A program made the translations under genes and the position numbers. Source: JAZREA01 sp045660545 (GTDB lineage Bacteria > Bacillota > Clostridia > Monoglobales > Firm-18). Taken from it: a stretch of 64,000 bases of DNA. The stretch spans positions 1 through 64,000 of the forward strand of contig JAZREA010000002.1 in NCBI GenBank assembly GCA_045660545.1. Direction: 5' to 3'. Below, piece after piece: positions 34,993-43,786 of this stretch. Position 1 is the stretch's first letter. Every line of letters begins with the position of its first letter. Under the pieces are notes generated by a model. That model did no database searches. It was not told the origin of the DNA and saw only the letters and a list, made by a program, of their open reading frames with translations.

Positions 34993-36117
34993 TTGAAATT
35001 CATATGTGACAGAAACTCACTTACAAACGCAATCAATATTTCACAAAAGGCAGTAGCTGCACGTTCTACTTTGCCTGTTTTGGAAGGTCTGCTTATAAAG
35101 GCAAACGACGGCAAAGTTATTGTTACAGGCAACGACCTTGAAATAGGTATTGAATGTATTATAGAAGCAGAGGTTGAATCAGCAGGAAGCGTAGTCGTTA
35201 ATTCAAGACTCTTTGGCGAAATCATCAGAAAGATGACAGGCGACCACGTTACGATTGAAGTAAACAGCAACAACGTTACAAATATAAGATGCGGTAACTC
35301 TAAGTTTAATATTACGGGAATCGAAGCCGTAGAATTTCCAGATGTACAAAAGTTTGACGTACAGTATGAAATCAATTTAACAAAGAAGCATTTAAAAGAG
35401 CTGGTTAGAAGAACTATATTTGCTGTTGGAACAAACGAGCTTAAAATGATTTTAACAGGCTGTCTTTTAGAAGCTTATGGCAAAAACGTTAATATGGTAG
35501 CTGTTGATGGTTACAGACTTGCTTATAAAAAAATCACATGCGAAAAGGAAACTATAAGCGGCTATTTCGGAGATGTTGCAATAGTCATTCCTTCAAAGGC
35601 ACTAAACGAGCTTGTAAAAATTATCGACGACAAAGACGACGAGATTAAAATATATTGTTCTGAAAAGAACATTCGCTTTGAGTTTGACAACGTAGTGTTC
35701 ACTTCAAGACTTTTAGAAGGCGACTACCTCGACTATAAAAAGATTATTCCCGAGGAATATAAAACAACCGTCAAAGCAGACGTAAAGAGCCTGATTGAGT
35801 CGGTAGAAAGAGCTTCCCTCGTTATAACAAGCGAGGTTACAAAGGCTCCTGTTATATTAAACGTAGTAGATTCTGAAATAAAGATTAACTGCGAAACACA
35901 AATCGGTAAGGTAGAGGAAATTGTGCCGGTTGAAATGAGAGGTAATTCGATAGAAATCGGCTTTAACAACAAATATCTTCTTGACGCACTAAGGGCAGTT
36001 AATAAAGAAGAGGTTAAACTAAGCTTTATTGATTCTGTCAACACATGCTTAATTTCGCCTGTTGAAGGCGACGACTTTAAGTACATAGTGTTGCCGCTAA
36101 GACTCAGAAACGAATAA
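34993..36117 (+). CDS. dnaN: DNA polymerase III beta subunit (sliding clamp)
   Basis: 374 aa from TTG 34993. AAGGAG lies 8 nt before it, and the in-frame GTG 34984 overlaps this site. Begins with the family pattern KFICDRNSLTNAINISQKAV and ARSTLPVLEGLLIKA. Three clamp domains. C-terminal FKYIVLPLRLRNE fits the MPL/R end of clamps (LPLRL). Known role: processivity ring for replication and repair partners. First gene right of oriC. Confidence 0.95.
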   Translation: MKFICDRNSLTNAINISQKAVAARSTLPVLEGLLIKANDGKVIVTGNDLEIGIECIIEAEVESAGSVVVNSRLFGEIIRKMTGDHVTIEVNSNNVTNIRCGNSKFNITGIEAVEFPDVQKFDVQYEINLTKKHLKELVRRTIFAVGTNELKMILTGCLLEAYGKNVNMVAVDGYRLAYKKITCEKETISGYFGDVAIVIPSKALNELVKIIDDKDDEIKIYCSEKNIRFEFDNVVFTSRLLEGDYLDYKKIIPEEYKTTVKADVKSLIESVERASLVITSEVTKAPVILNVVDSEIKINCETQIGKVEEIVPVEMRGNSIEIGFNNKYLLDALRAVNKEEVKLSFIDSVNTCLISPVEGDDFKYIVLPLRLRNE

Positions 36118-36133
36118 TACCTTATAAAGTGTA

Positions 36134-36177
36134 GGGACGCGCCGTTGGAAGCGCGTCCCGAAACGCAAATTTCGGGG
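36134..36177 (+). promoter_or_regulatory. Two mutually exclusive hairpins upstream of yaaA
   Basis: Stem A: GGGACGCGC (36134-36142) with GCGCGTCCC (36151-36159). Stem B: CCCGAAA (36157-36163) with TTTCGGG (36170-36176). They share bases 36157-36159, so both cannot form fully. Stem B covers the yaaA ribosome site GGGGAG (36174-36179). Possible processing site or translational switch. Confidence 0.55.
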
Positions 36178-36184
36178 AGTATTT

Positions 36185-36388
36185 ATGGATATTACAATCA
36201 GCACAGAGTATATAAAATTAGACCAGCTTTTAAAATTTTGCGGCGTGGCGGAAAATGGCGCCGACGCAAAATTTATGATATTAGACGGCGAGGTTTTGGT
36301 AAACGGCGCAGTCGAGTATCAGAGGGGCAAAAAAATTAGAAAAGGCGATATTGTAACAATAGGGGACCTAATTATAAATGTATGTTGA
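36185..36388 (+). CDS. yaaA: S4-domain RNA-binding protein YaaA
   Basis: 67 aa, ATG 36185. Compact S4 domain: KLDQLLKFCGVAENGADAK, DGEVLVNGAVEYQRGKKIRKGD. Known: small S4 protein conserved between dnaN and recF in Firmicutes, implicated in ribosome/RNA binding. Its 3' end overlaps recF by 11 bp. The ribosome site lies at the edge of a hairpin pair. Confidence 0.9.
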   Translation: MDITISTEYIKLDQLLKFCGVAENGADAKFMILDGEVLVNGAVEYQRGKKIRKGDIVTIGDLIINVC

Positions 36389-37466
36389 AAAAGTTTATCT
36401 TTCTGATTTCAGAAACTATAATTTTGCCGAAGTATCTTTTAAAAAAGGAACTAACGTAATATATGGCCAAAATGCCAGGGGAAAGACAAATATTTTAGAA
36501 GCAATATCAGTTATGTCAACCGCGAGGTCTCACCGCGGAGCCAAAGAGACAGAAATGATAAGGATAAAACAGGAAAGCGCTAAAATAAAGGTAGATTACT
36601 TTGCCCGCGAGAGGAAAAACCAAAGCGAAATTATATTTTTAAAGGATAAAAAGAGACAAGCTTCCATAAACGGAGTTTTCGTCAGCAAGACGAGCGAGTT
36701 TATAGGTAAGCTCAAAACAGTTATGTTTTGTCCCGAGGACTTAAAGATAGTTAACGGCTCGCCGGGGGAAAGACGAAAGATGCTCGACCTTGGAATATGC
36801 CAGTTAAGACAGCGCTACTTTCACTCGCTTTCTACGTATTACAAGATTTTGGAACAAAGAAACAGGCTTTTAAAGGAAAACCCGGAAAGCGAAATGAAGT
36901 GGGTCTGGGACGAAAAGCTCGTTGAAAGCGGAGCAGACATAGTCTGGTACAGATACAGCTATATAAAAAGGATAGAAAATAAGGTAAAAGAAATCTTAAA
37001 GGAAATAAGCGGAGAAGAAATAGAGCTTATATACGACTGCTGCTTTAACGCAGAGGATTTTACCGATAAAGATAAGATAAAAGAAGCTTTTAAAAAAGAG
37101 TTGGAAGTTAACGAAAAAAGGGAAAAGCATTTTGGCATGTCCTTGATCGGCCCGCACAGGGACGACTTTAAAATACTTCTTAATTCTGCGGAGGCAAAGC
37201 TCTACGCTTCCCAGGGGCAAAAGAGGTCAGTTGCCCTTTCCTTAAAGATGGCGGAAGCAAAGCTCATTAAAGACGACACAAACGAGGTTCCGGTTCTTTT
37301 ACTGGACGACGTTTTAAGCGAGCTTGACGAAAAAAGAAGAGACTATATTTTAAACAACGTAAAAGATATGCAGGTAATAATAACCTGTACAGAAAAAGAT
37401 TTGTTCGGCAATATAGCCGACGTTAATCTTATAGATGTAGAAACAGTAGGTACAAGGGGGAATTAA
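36378..37466 (+). CDS. recF: DNA replication and repair protein RecF
   Basis: 362 aa, ATG 36378 within the yaaA end. SMC-like ATPase: Walker A YGQNARGKTNILEAI, signature LYASQGQKRSVALSLKMAE, Walker B VLLLDDVLSELDEKRR. Known role: with RecO and RecR promotes RecA loading at gaps. The position dnaN-yaaA-recF is canonical. Confidence 0.95.
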   Translation: MYVEKVYLSDFRNYNFAEVSFKKGTNVIYGQNARGKTNILEAISVMSTARSHRGAKETEMIRIKQESAKIKVDYFARERKNQSEIIFLKDKKRQASINGVFVSKTSEFIGKLKTVMFCPEDLKIVNGSPGERRKMLDLGICQLRQRYFHSLSTYYKILEQRNRLLKENPESEMKWVWDEKLVESGADIVWYRYSYIKRIENKVKEILKEISGEEIELIYDCCFNAEDFTDKDKIKEAFKKELEVNEKREKHFGMSLIGPHRDDFKILLNSAEAKLYASQGQKRSVALSLKMAEAKLIKDDTNEVPVLLLDDVLSELDEKRRDYILNNVKDMQVIITCTEKDLFGNIADVNLIDVETVGTRGN

Positions 37467-37467
37467 A

Positions 37468-37752
37468 TTGTATATTCACCTTGGAAAAAACACAGTTGTA
37501 GACGTTTCGGAAGTAGTCGCGATAATAGATATCGACAAAACGACAACATCAAAGCACACCAGAAACTTCCTAACAGCTGCGCAAAAGTCCGGGAGCGTAG
37601 TTAACGTTTCGGACGACCTTCCAAAGTCGGCGATAATATGTAAGCAAAATAAGCAGACGAAGGTGTATATCTCACAGATATCATCTGTTACGCTTCAAGG
37701 AAGATATAACAAAGGCAAAAAGCAAATGTACACAGAAACAAAGGATTTTTAA
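37468..37752 (+). CDS. remB: Extracellular matrix regulator RemB (DUF370)
   Basis: 94 aa, TTG 37468 preceded by AAGGGGGAA, one base after recF. Begins MYIHLGKNTVVDVSEVVAI, typical of RemB/YaaB, which sits between recF and gyrB in Bacillus. Known: DUF370 proteins act as DNA-binding activators of matrix or osmoprotection genes (shown for RemA/RemB). The C-terminal basic tail is longer than the core. Confidence 0.85.
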   Translation: MYIHLGKNTVVDVSEVVAIIDIDKTTTSKHTRNFLTAAQKSGSVVNVSDDLPKSAIICKQNKQTKVYISQISSVTLQGRYNKGKKQMYTETKDF

Positions 37753-37779
37753 ATTTTATGCAAACAGAAGGGACTGATA

Positions 37780-39696
37780 ATGTTGGCAGAAAACACTTAC
37801 GGAGCCGGTCAGATTCAGGTATTAGAGGGCTTAGAGGCGGTAAGAAAGCGCCCGGGTATGTATATAGGCTCAACAGATGAGAGGGGTCTTCATCACTTGG
37901 TTTACGAAATAGTAGACAACGCCATCGACGAAGCACTGGCAGGATACTGCACAGATATATATGTAACTATAAACGGGGACAACAGCGTTACCGTAACAGA
38001 TAACGGCCGAGGTATCCCGGTAGGCATCCAGGCGCAGACGGGCAAGCCGGCGGTCGAGGTAGTTTTCACCGTTTTGCACGCGGGCGGTAAGTTCGGCGGC
38101 GGCGGATACAAGGTTTCAGGCGGTCTTCACGGCGTAGGTGCTTCTGTTGTTAACGCTCTTTCCGAGTTTACCGAGGTAGAAGTTTACGACGGCGAAAACA
38201 TTTATCAGCAAAGGTATGAAAGGGGCCCTGCCGTAACCGAGCTTAAGGTTATTGGCAAGACTGATAAAAAGGGAACGAAAATCACTTTCAAGCCTGACTA
38301 TAAAATATTTGAAACATTAGAGTTTGACTACAACGTCCTTTTAAAGAGATTAAAGGAGCAGGCGTACCTAAACGCAGGAGTCAAAATCGTCCTTGAAGAT
38401 AAAAGGGAAGAAAGCGAGACAATCAGCACCCTTCACTACGAGGGTGGAATAAAGTCTTATGTAGAAGAGCTAAACCAGAGCAAAGAGCCGGTACACGAAG
38501 AAATCATATACATCACCGGCGCTAAGGATACCGCTATGGTAGAGATTGCGATGCAGTATAACACAGGCTATTATGAAAACACAATAAGCTTTTGTAACAA
38601 CATCCACACCACCGAGGGCGGTACTCACGAAACAGGCTTTAAGGCGGCACTTACCAGAGTTTTAAACGACTATGCAAGAAAGTATAAGCTAATTAAAGAT
38701 AACGAAAAGAACTTCGCAGGAGAAGATGTCCGCGAAGGTCTTACAACTATCATTTCTGTAAAGGTTGAGGAGGCCCAGTTCGAGGGCCAGACCAAGACTA
38801 AGCTTGGCAACAGCGAAATCAGAGGTTTAGTTGAGGGTGTATTAAGCGAAAAGCTCGAGGCTTTCTTAGAAGAAAACCCACAGATCGGAAAGAATATTAT
38901 CCAAAAGACCTTACTCGCTTCAAGGGCGAGAGAAGCAGCAAGAAAGGCAAGAGAAGCCACAAGAAAGACTCCTCTTGGTTCAAGCTCGCTTCCAGGTAAG
39001 CTTACCGACTGTATTATAAAAGACCCGACCAAGACAGAAATATATATCGTCGAGGGTGATTCTGCCGGCGGCTCTGCTAAAAACGGCAGAGACAGTAAAT
39101 ACCAGGCTATCCTCCCTCTTTGGGGTAAGATGCTTAATGTTGAAAAGGCACGCGCCGACAAAGTTTACGGCAACGACAAGCTCACCCCGGTAATTCAGGC
39201 GCTGGGAACGGGAATCGCGGCAGAGTTTAATTTAGAAAAGCTAAGATACGACAAGATAATAATAATGGCCGACGCCGACGTCGACGGAGCACATATCCAG
39301 ACACTTTTGCTGACATTTTTCTTCAGATTTATGCGTCCGCTTGTAGAGACAGGCCACGTCTACCTTGCAAAGCCGCCTCTTTATAAGCTTACGAGGGGTA
39401 AAAAGTCTGCCGTAGCGTTCAGCGACGAAGAAAGAGATAAGATAAGCGAAGAGCTTAAAAACGGAGACACAAATGCAAAGGTCGACATAAGCAGATATAA
39501 AGGTCTAGGTGAGATGAACCCGGAGGAGCTTTGGGAGACAACTATGGACCCGAAAAACAGAGTACTGCTTAAAGTAACGCTTGACGATGCGGAAAAGGCA
39601 GACCAGATTTTCAGTATCTTAATGGGCGACGAGGTTGAGCCAAGAAGACAGTTCATCGAAGAAAACGCTCAGTATGTAACCAACCTTGACGTATAG
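37780..39696 (+). CDS. gyrB: DNA gyrase subunit B
   Basis: 638 aa, ATG 37780. GHKL ATPase (EIVDNAIDEALAGYC, TDNGRGIPVG, GGLHGVGASVVNALS), transducer domain, and Toprim domain (EGDSAGGSAKNGRD, DADVDGAHIQTLLLTFF). C-terminal end EPRRQFIEENAQYVTNLDV is the standard GyrB tail. Known role: ATP-driven supercoiling with GyrA. Followed by gyrA after 15 bp. Confidence 0.97.
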   Translation: MLAENTYGAGQIQVLEGLEAVRKRPGMYIGSTDERGLHHLVYEIVDNAIDEALAGYCTDIYVTINGDNSVTVTDNGRGIPVGIQAQTGKPAVEVVFTVLHAGGKFGGGGYKVSGGLHGVGASVVNALSEFTEVEVYDGENIYQQRYERGPAVTELKVIGKTDKKGTKITFKPDYKIFETLEFDYNVLLKRLKEQAYLNAGVKIVLEDKREESETISTLHYEGGIKSYVEELNQSKEPVHEEIIYITGAKDTAMVEIAMQYNTGYYENTISFCNNIHTTEGGTHETGFKAALTRVLNDYARKYKLIKDNEKNFAGEDVREGLTTIISVKVEEAQFEGQTKTKLGNSEIRGLVEGVLSEKLEAFLEENPQIGKNIIQKTLLASRAREAARKAREATRKTPLGSSSLPGKLTDCIIKDPTKTEIYIVEGDSAGGSAKNGRDSKYQAILPLWGKMLNVEKARADKVYGNDKLTPVIQALGTGIAAEFNLEKLRYDKIIIMADADVDGAHIQTLLLTFFFRFMRPLVETGHVYLAKPPLYKLTRGKKSAVAFSDEERDKISEELKNGDTNAKVDISRYKGLGEMNPEELWETTMDPKNRVLLKVTLDDAEKADQIFSILMGDEVEPRRQFIEENAQYVTNLDV

Positions 39697-39714
39697 CGAT
39701 TTGGAGGCATTTTG

Positions 39715-42240
39715 ATGGCTAAAATTAAAAAATATGAAGATTCTCATTTTGAAGAATATTTAGATTCACAAACAATAGTAAATGTTGATATCGAAAAGAG
39801 AATGCGCGAAGCATTTATCGACTACGCGATGAGCGTTATCATAAGCCGTGCGTTGCCGGACGCAAGGGACGGTCTTAAGCCTGTGCATAGAAGAATTCTT
39901 TATTCCATGCACGAGGAGCACTTAACTTCGGACAAGCCGTTCTTTAAGTCGGCGACTACTGTCGGTAACGTTATCGGTAGGTACCATCCTCACGGAGACG
40001 CTTCCGTATATGATGCGATGGTACGTCTTGCTCAGGACTTCTCGATGAGATATCCTTTGGTAGACGGCCACGGTAACTTCGGTTCCGTAGACGGAGACCC
40101 GCCTGCTGCTTACCGTTACACCGAGGCGAGAATGAGCAAGCTTTCTAACCTTATGCTCGAAAACATAGAGAAAAATACAGTAGACTTTCTCCCCAACTTT
40201 GACGAAAAAAGGGTAGAGCCTGTTGTTTTGCCTACCAGAATCCCGACTCTTTTGATTAACGGAAGCTCTGGTATCGCCGTAGGTATGGCGACTAACATCC
40301 CGCCGCATAACCTGACCGAAGTTTTAGACGGCGTAATCGCACAGATAGAAGACCCCCAAATTACAGTCGAAGAGCTTATGGAGTATATCCAGGGCCCCGA
40401 CTTTCCGACCAAGGCGTCCATAATGGGCAAAAGCGGTATCCGCAGCGCCTACACAACAGGTAAAGGCAAGATTATAGTCCGCGCCAAGGCGGAAATCGAA
40501 GAGAGAAAAGACGGCTCATCTTCTATTATAATAACAGAGCTGCCGTACCAGGTGAATAAAAAGATGCTCGTCGAGTCCATAGCAGACCTCGTTAAAGACA
40601 AGAGAATCGAAGGCCTCGCTGACATAGACGACCACTCATCCGACCGCGTCGGCATAAGAATCGAAATTTTCTTAAAGCGCGACGCTAATCCTCAGGTTAT
40701 CTTAAACCAGCTTTATAAATACACAAGACTTCAAGACAGCTTCTCTGTAAATATGCTTGCTATTAAAGACGGCAGACCAAAGACTATGGGGCTTAAAGAG
40801 ATTTTGGACGAGTTTATAAAGTTCCAGGAAGAAATCGTTACACGTAGAACTGCTTTCGACCTTGAAAAGGCGGAGGCAAGGATGCACATATTAGAGGGAC
40901 TTCGAATAGCCCTGGGCAATATCGACGAGATAATCGAGGTTATAAGAAGCTCCTACGACAACGCGAAGGAAAGGCTTATGGAAGCCTTTGGTTTCAGCGA
41001 TGTTCAGGCGCAAAGCGTCCTGGATATGAGGCTTGCACAGCTTCAAAAGCTAAACGGCGAAAAAATCGAGGACGAATACAAAGAGCTTTGCAATCTTGCG
41101 GAAGAGTACAGGCTCCTTCTTTCCGACCACGACAAGCTTATGGAGCGTATTAAAGAAGAGCTTACGGAGATAAGGAACAAGTACGGCGACGAAAGACAAA
41201 CGTCTATCGAGCCTGCTGTCGACTTTATCGAGGACGAGGATTTAATCGAGGTTGAAGAATGTATCTTTACAATGACTCACTTTGGTTATATAAAGAGACT
41301 TCCTGTCGACACATACCGTTCGCAAAGGCGCGGAGGTAAGGGAATAATCGGACTACAAACAAGGGAAGAAGACTTTGTTGAGTCAATCTTCACTTGCTCA
41401 ACCCACGACCACCTGCTGTTCTTTACAAACAAGGGCAGAATGTACAGGATGAAGGGTTACAGAGTTCCTGAATCCAGCAGAACTGCAAAGGGTAACGCAA
41501 TCGTTAACCTCCTCCAGCTTGAAAAGGACGAGTCAGTCTCAACAGTAATTCCTGTAAAAGAGTTTGAAGAGGGCAAGTACCTCGTAATGATGACTAAAAA
41601 CGGAACTATAAAGAAGACTTCTTTGTCCGACTACGACACCGCGCGTAAGGGCGGTATCCGTGCAATCGAGCTTGAAGATGGCAACGAGCTTATAAACGTA
41701 ATCTTAACAGACGGCGACCAGACAATCATCATAGGAACCCACGAGGGTAATGCAATAAGGTTTAGCGAAAGCGACATCCGCCCGATGGGCAGAGTAGCAC
41801 GCGGTGTACGCGGAATTAAGCTAAACGAAGGCGACTACGTAGTAGGTGCACACGTTTGCACAGACGGCGCGGACGTATTGGTCGTTTCCGAAAACGGCTT
41901 TGGTAAGAGAACCGATATTGATGAATATAAGGTCCAGACCAGAGGCGGTAAGGGCGTAACTACCTACAAGATTTCCGAAAAGACCGGTAAGGTTGCGGGA
42001 ATAAGAATAGTCGACGACAACGACGACATTATGCTTATCACAAGCGAGGGAACAATAATCCGTATGGCCGCAAAGGACATCAACACATTCGGACGAGTTA
42101 CCAAGGGCGTAACCATGATGCGTATGGACGACGGAGTAAAAATCGTGGGCGTAGCTCTTACCGAGCACGAAGAGGCGGAGCCTGACGAAGCTTCAAAAGA
42201 GACTTCTTCGGAAACAGACAAACCGGAAGAATCAAATTAA
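39715..42240 (+). CDS. gyrA: DNA gyrase subunit A
   Basis: 841 aa from ATG 39715 (GGAGG 7 nt upstream); TTG 39712 is less likely. Breakage-reunion domain with the active Tyr at 135 (AAYRYTEARM) and the quinolone-determining segment HPHGDASVYDAMV. C-terminal beta-pinwheel with GyrA box-like QRRGGKGI (about 540) and a Glu/Ser-rich tail. Known role: DNA cleavage and wrapping subunit. Notably Ala96 occupies the position of E. coli Ser83. Confidence 0.97.
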   Translation: MAKIKKYEDSHFEEYLDSQTIVNVDIEKRMREAFIDYAMSVIISRALPDARDGLKPVHRRILYSMHEEHLTSDKPFFKSATTVGNVIGRYHPHGDASVYDAMVRLAQDFSMRYPLVDGHGNFGSVDGDPPAAYRYTEARMSKLSNLMLENIEKNTVDFLPNFDEKRVEPVVLPTRIPTLLINGSSGIAVGMATNIPPHNLTEVLDGVIAQIEDPQITVEELMEYIQGPDFPTKASIMGKSGIRSAYTTGKGKIIVRAKAEIEERKDGSSSIIITELPYQVNKKMLVESIADLVKDKRIEGLADIDDHSSDRVGIRIEIFLKRDANPQVILNQLYKYTRLQDSFSVNMLAIKDGRPKTMGLKEILDEFIKFQEEIVTRRTAFDLEKAEARMHILEGLRIALGNIDEIIEVIRSSYDNAKERLMEAFGFSDVQAQSVLDMRLAQLQKLNGEKIEDEYKELCNLAEEYRLLLSDHDKLMERIKEELTEIRNKYGDERQTSIEPAVDFIEDEDLIEVEECIFTMTHFGYIKRLPVDTYRSQRRGGKGIIGLQTREEDFVESIFTCSTHDHLLFFTNKGRMYRMKGYRVPESSRTAKGNAIVNLLQLEKDESVSTVIPVKEFEEGKYLVMMTKNGTIKKTSLSDYDTARKGGIRAIELEDGNELINVILTDGDQTIIIGTHEGNAIRFSESDIRPMGRVARGVRGIKLNEGDYVVGAHVCTDGADVLVVSENGFGKRTDIDEYKVQTRGGKGVTTYKISEKTGKVAGIRIVDDNDDIMLITSEGTIIRMAAKDINTFGRVTKGVTMMRMDDGVKIVGVALTEHEEAEPDEASKETSSETDKPEESN

Positions 42241-42255
42241 TAGGAGGACCCTGTT

Positions 42256-42843
42256 ATGATAACAGAAAACATTAAAAGCTATACTGACGAAGAGGTAATA
42301 AACCTCATAAACAGAATCGTTTTAGGCGAGGTGGAAGCCGAGCTTTCCGACTTAAAGACGGTTCTCGCCGAGGCTTCGGGCAGAAAGCTTGAAAAGACGT
42401 ATATAAATATAATCGCAGAAAGAATTAAGGAAAAAATCCAGCCCGCTCCCGCCGAGGCTAAAAGAAGACCCGAGCCGGTAAAGGAAAAGGCAACAAAGAA
42501 AGAAGAAAAGCAGGAAGAGAAAAAGCCTACCTTCGACGACGTGTATAACTTCGCGGACGAAGACGACGACGAGGACGAATACTACGAAGAAGACTACCCC
42601 ATCCTTTCGTTTTTAAGCTCGCTTTATAAAGTTTTCTCCTGGGTGCTTTTCGGTGCGTTTATCGTTGCAGGAATTATTCTTTCGCTCACTATGTTCAGAG
42701 GAAATGTGATAGCTTCTGTGTGCGTAATGCTTGGCGCAATAATCTGTGCCGCAGTTTCGCTCCTCTTTTTCCTTGCAACAGCAGAGAATATTAAAATCAA
42801 GCTTGATATAGAACGCCATTTAAGAAAACTTGCTGACAAATAA
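42256..42843 (+). CDS. Hypothetical membrane protein downstream of gyrA
   Basis: 195 aa, ATG 42256 with AGGAGG upstream, 15 bp after gyrA, so cotranscribed. Not recognised. N-terminal about 65 residues are helical and charged (TDEEVINLINRIVLGEVEAEL). A Lys/Glu-rich then Asp/Glu-rich segment lies at about 65-115 (EDDDEDEYYEEDY). Two transmembrane helices follow (VLFGAFIVAGIILSLTMF and MLGAIICAAVSLLFFL) and a short cytoplasmic tail. Possible link to the cell envelope near the origin, but no function can be assigned. Confidence 0.8.
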   Translation: MITENIKSYTDEEVINLINRIVLGEVEAELSDLKTVLAEASGRKLEKTYINIIAERIKEKIQPAPAEAKRRPEPVKEKATKKEEKQEEKKPTFDDVYNFADEDDDEDEYYEEDYPILSFLSSLYKVFSWVLFGAFIVAGIILSLTMFRGNVIASVCVMLGAIICAAVSLLFFLATAENIKIKLDIERHLRKLADK

Positions 42844-42846
42844 ATA

Positions 42847-42888
42847 AAAAAGAGCTGTATCGTTTTGATACAGCTCTTTTTCTTTTTT
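42847..42888. terminator. Bidirectional terminator of the gyrase operon and the HAD gene
   Basis: Perfect 11-bp stem AGAGCTGTATC/GATACAGCTCT with GTTTT loop, T-rich on the plus side and A-rich before it, so it works both ways. It overlaps the 3' end of the HAD gene by two bases. Confidence 0.9.
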
Positions 42889-43528
42889 ATAAAAGTATTT
42901 TTCTTATATCTTCCACACTGTTGCAGACGTATGTTGGCTTGTGGGCCATTATTTCCTCCGCTTCACCAAACCCAAAGGTGATTCCAATCGAGTCTATGCC
43001 GCAAGCCTTGCCGCCATTTATGTCAAACATTCTGTCCCCGACGATTATAGCGTCCTCTGCTCCGCAGCTTATGGCGTAGTTTATAACGTCCTCTTTTTTA
43101 ACCCTTGTTTCGTTGTCGTTGCTCGCTCCGCACACCTTTGTGAAGTAGTCAAATAGCCCCATCCTCTGCATACAAAGCTCGCACACCCACTCTACCTTGG
43201 TAGACGCGGTAAAAAGCTTGTACCCTGCGGCGTGCAGGTCTTTTACGAGGGCGTCCATTCCTTTTATTATCTCAAAATCTTTGTACCCCTGTGTTAAGAA
43301 GTAGCCGCGGTTTAAAATGTATGCAAGCTCCATTTTGTCATCCGGCACGCCCAGCACTTCCTTTAAAGACTGCCTCGGCGAAGGCCCTAGACATCGTCTT
43401 AAAACACGGTCCTCGGGTATAGGCATCCCTATGTTTTTAAGAGCGCACTTGTACGCGCCTAAAAGCCCTTTTTCAGAATTAATCAGCGTTCCGTCAACGT
43501 CAAACAGAATAGACTTGTACTTTTTCAT
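42887..43528 (-). CDS. HAD-family hydrolase, phosphoglycolate-phosphatase-like
   Basis: 213 aa, ATG 43528 after AAAGGAG. HAD motif I FDVDGTLINSEKG, motif II FTASTKVEWV, motif III region KKEDVINYA, motif IV GDRMFDINGGKACG, with a helical cap. Likely a small-molecule phosphatase of the Gph/pyrophosphatase (PpaX) type. Substrate cannot be read from sequence. Monocistronic with its own promoter. Confidence 0.85.
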   Translation of the reverse strand: MKKYKSILFDVDGTLINSEKGLLGAYKCALKNIGMPIPEDRVLRRCLGPSPRQSLKEVLGVPDDKMELAYILNRGYFLTQGYKDFEIIKGMDALVKDLHAAGYKLFTASTKVEWVCELCMQRMGLFDYFTKVCGASNDNETRVKKEDVINYAISCGAEDAIIVGDRMFDINGGKACGIDSIGITFGFGEAEEIMAHKPTYVCNSVEDIRKILL

Positions 43529-43591
43529 ATAAATCTCCTTTAATTAAAAAAAGAAATGCCCTACGGCAAATCGGGTTTTAGATTACAATTT

Positions 43592-43620
43592 ATTTTATAG
43601 TAAATTGCCTGAAAAGTCAA
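43592..43620 (-). promoter_or_regulatory. Promoter of the HAD hydrolase gene
   Basis: TTGACT-17-TAAAAT on the minus strand. Confidence 0.6.
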
Positions 43621-43710
43621 CCAAAAGAGCAATAATTATGAGTGTGGTTGTTTTGGTGTGTAAATTTGTCGTAATTTTTGATAAAAACACAAAAAAATTT
43701 GAAAAAAATA

Positions 43711-43739
43711 TTGTATATTTTTGAATTTATGATATACTT
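43711..43739 (+). promoter_or_regulatory. murA promoter
   Basis: TTGTAT-17-TATACT. A 17-base A-rich stretch at 43699-43715 is identical to one in the dnaA promoter (33213-33229). Confidence 0.6.
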
Positions 43740-43786
43740 AATATGTGGTTTTATACACAAGAGGTTTGGAATAGAGGTGGACATGC

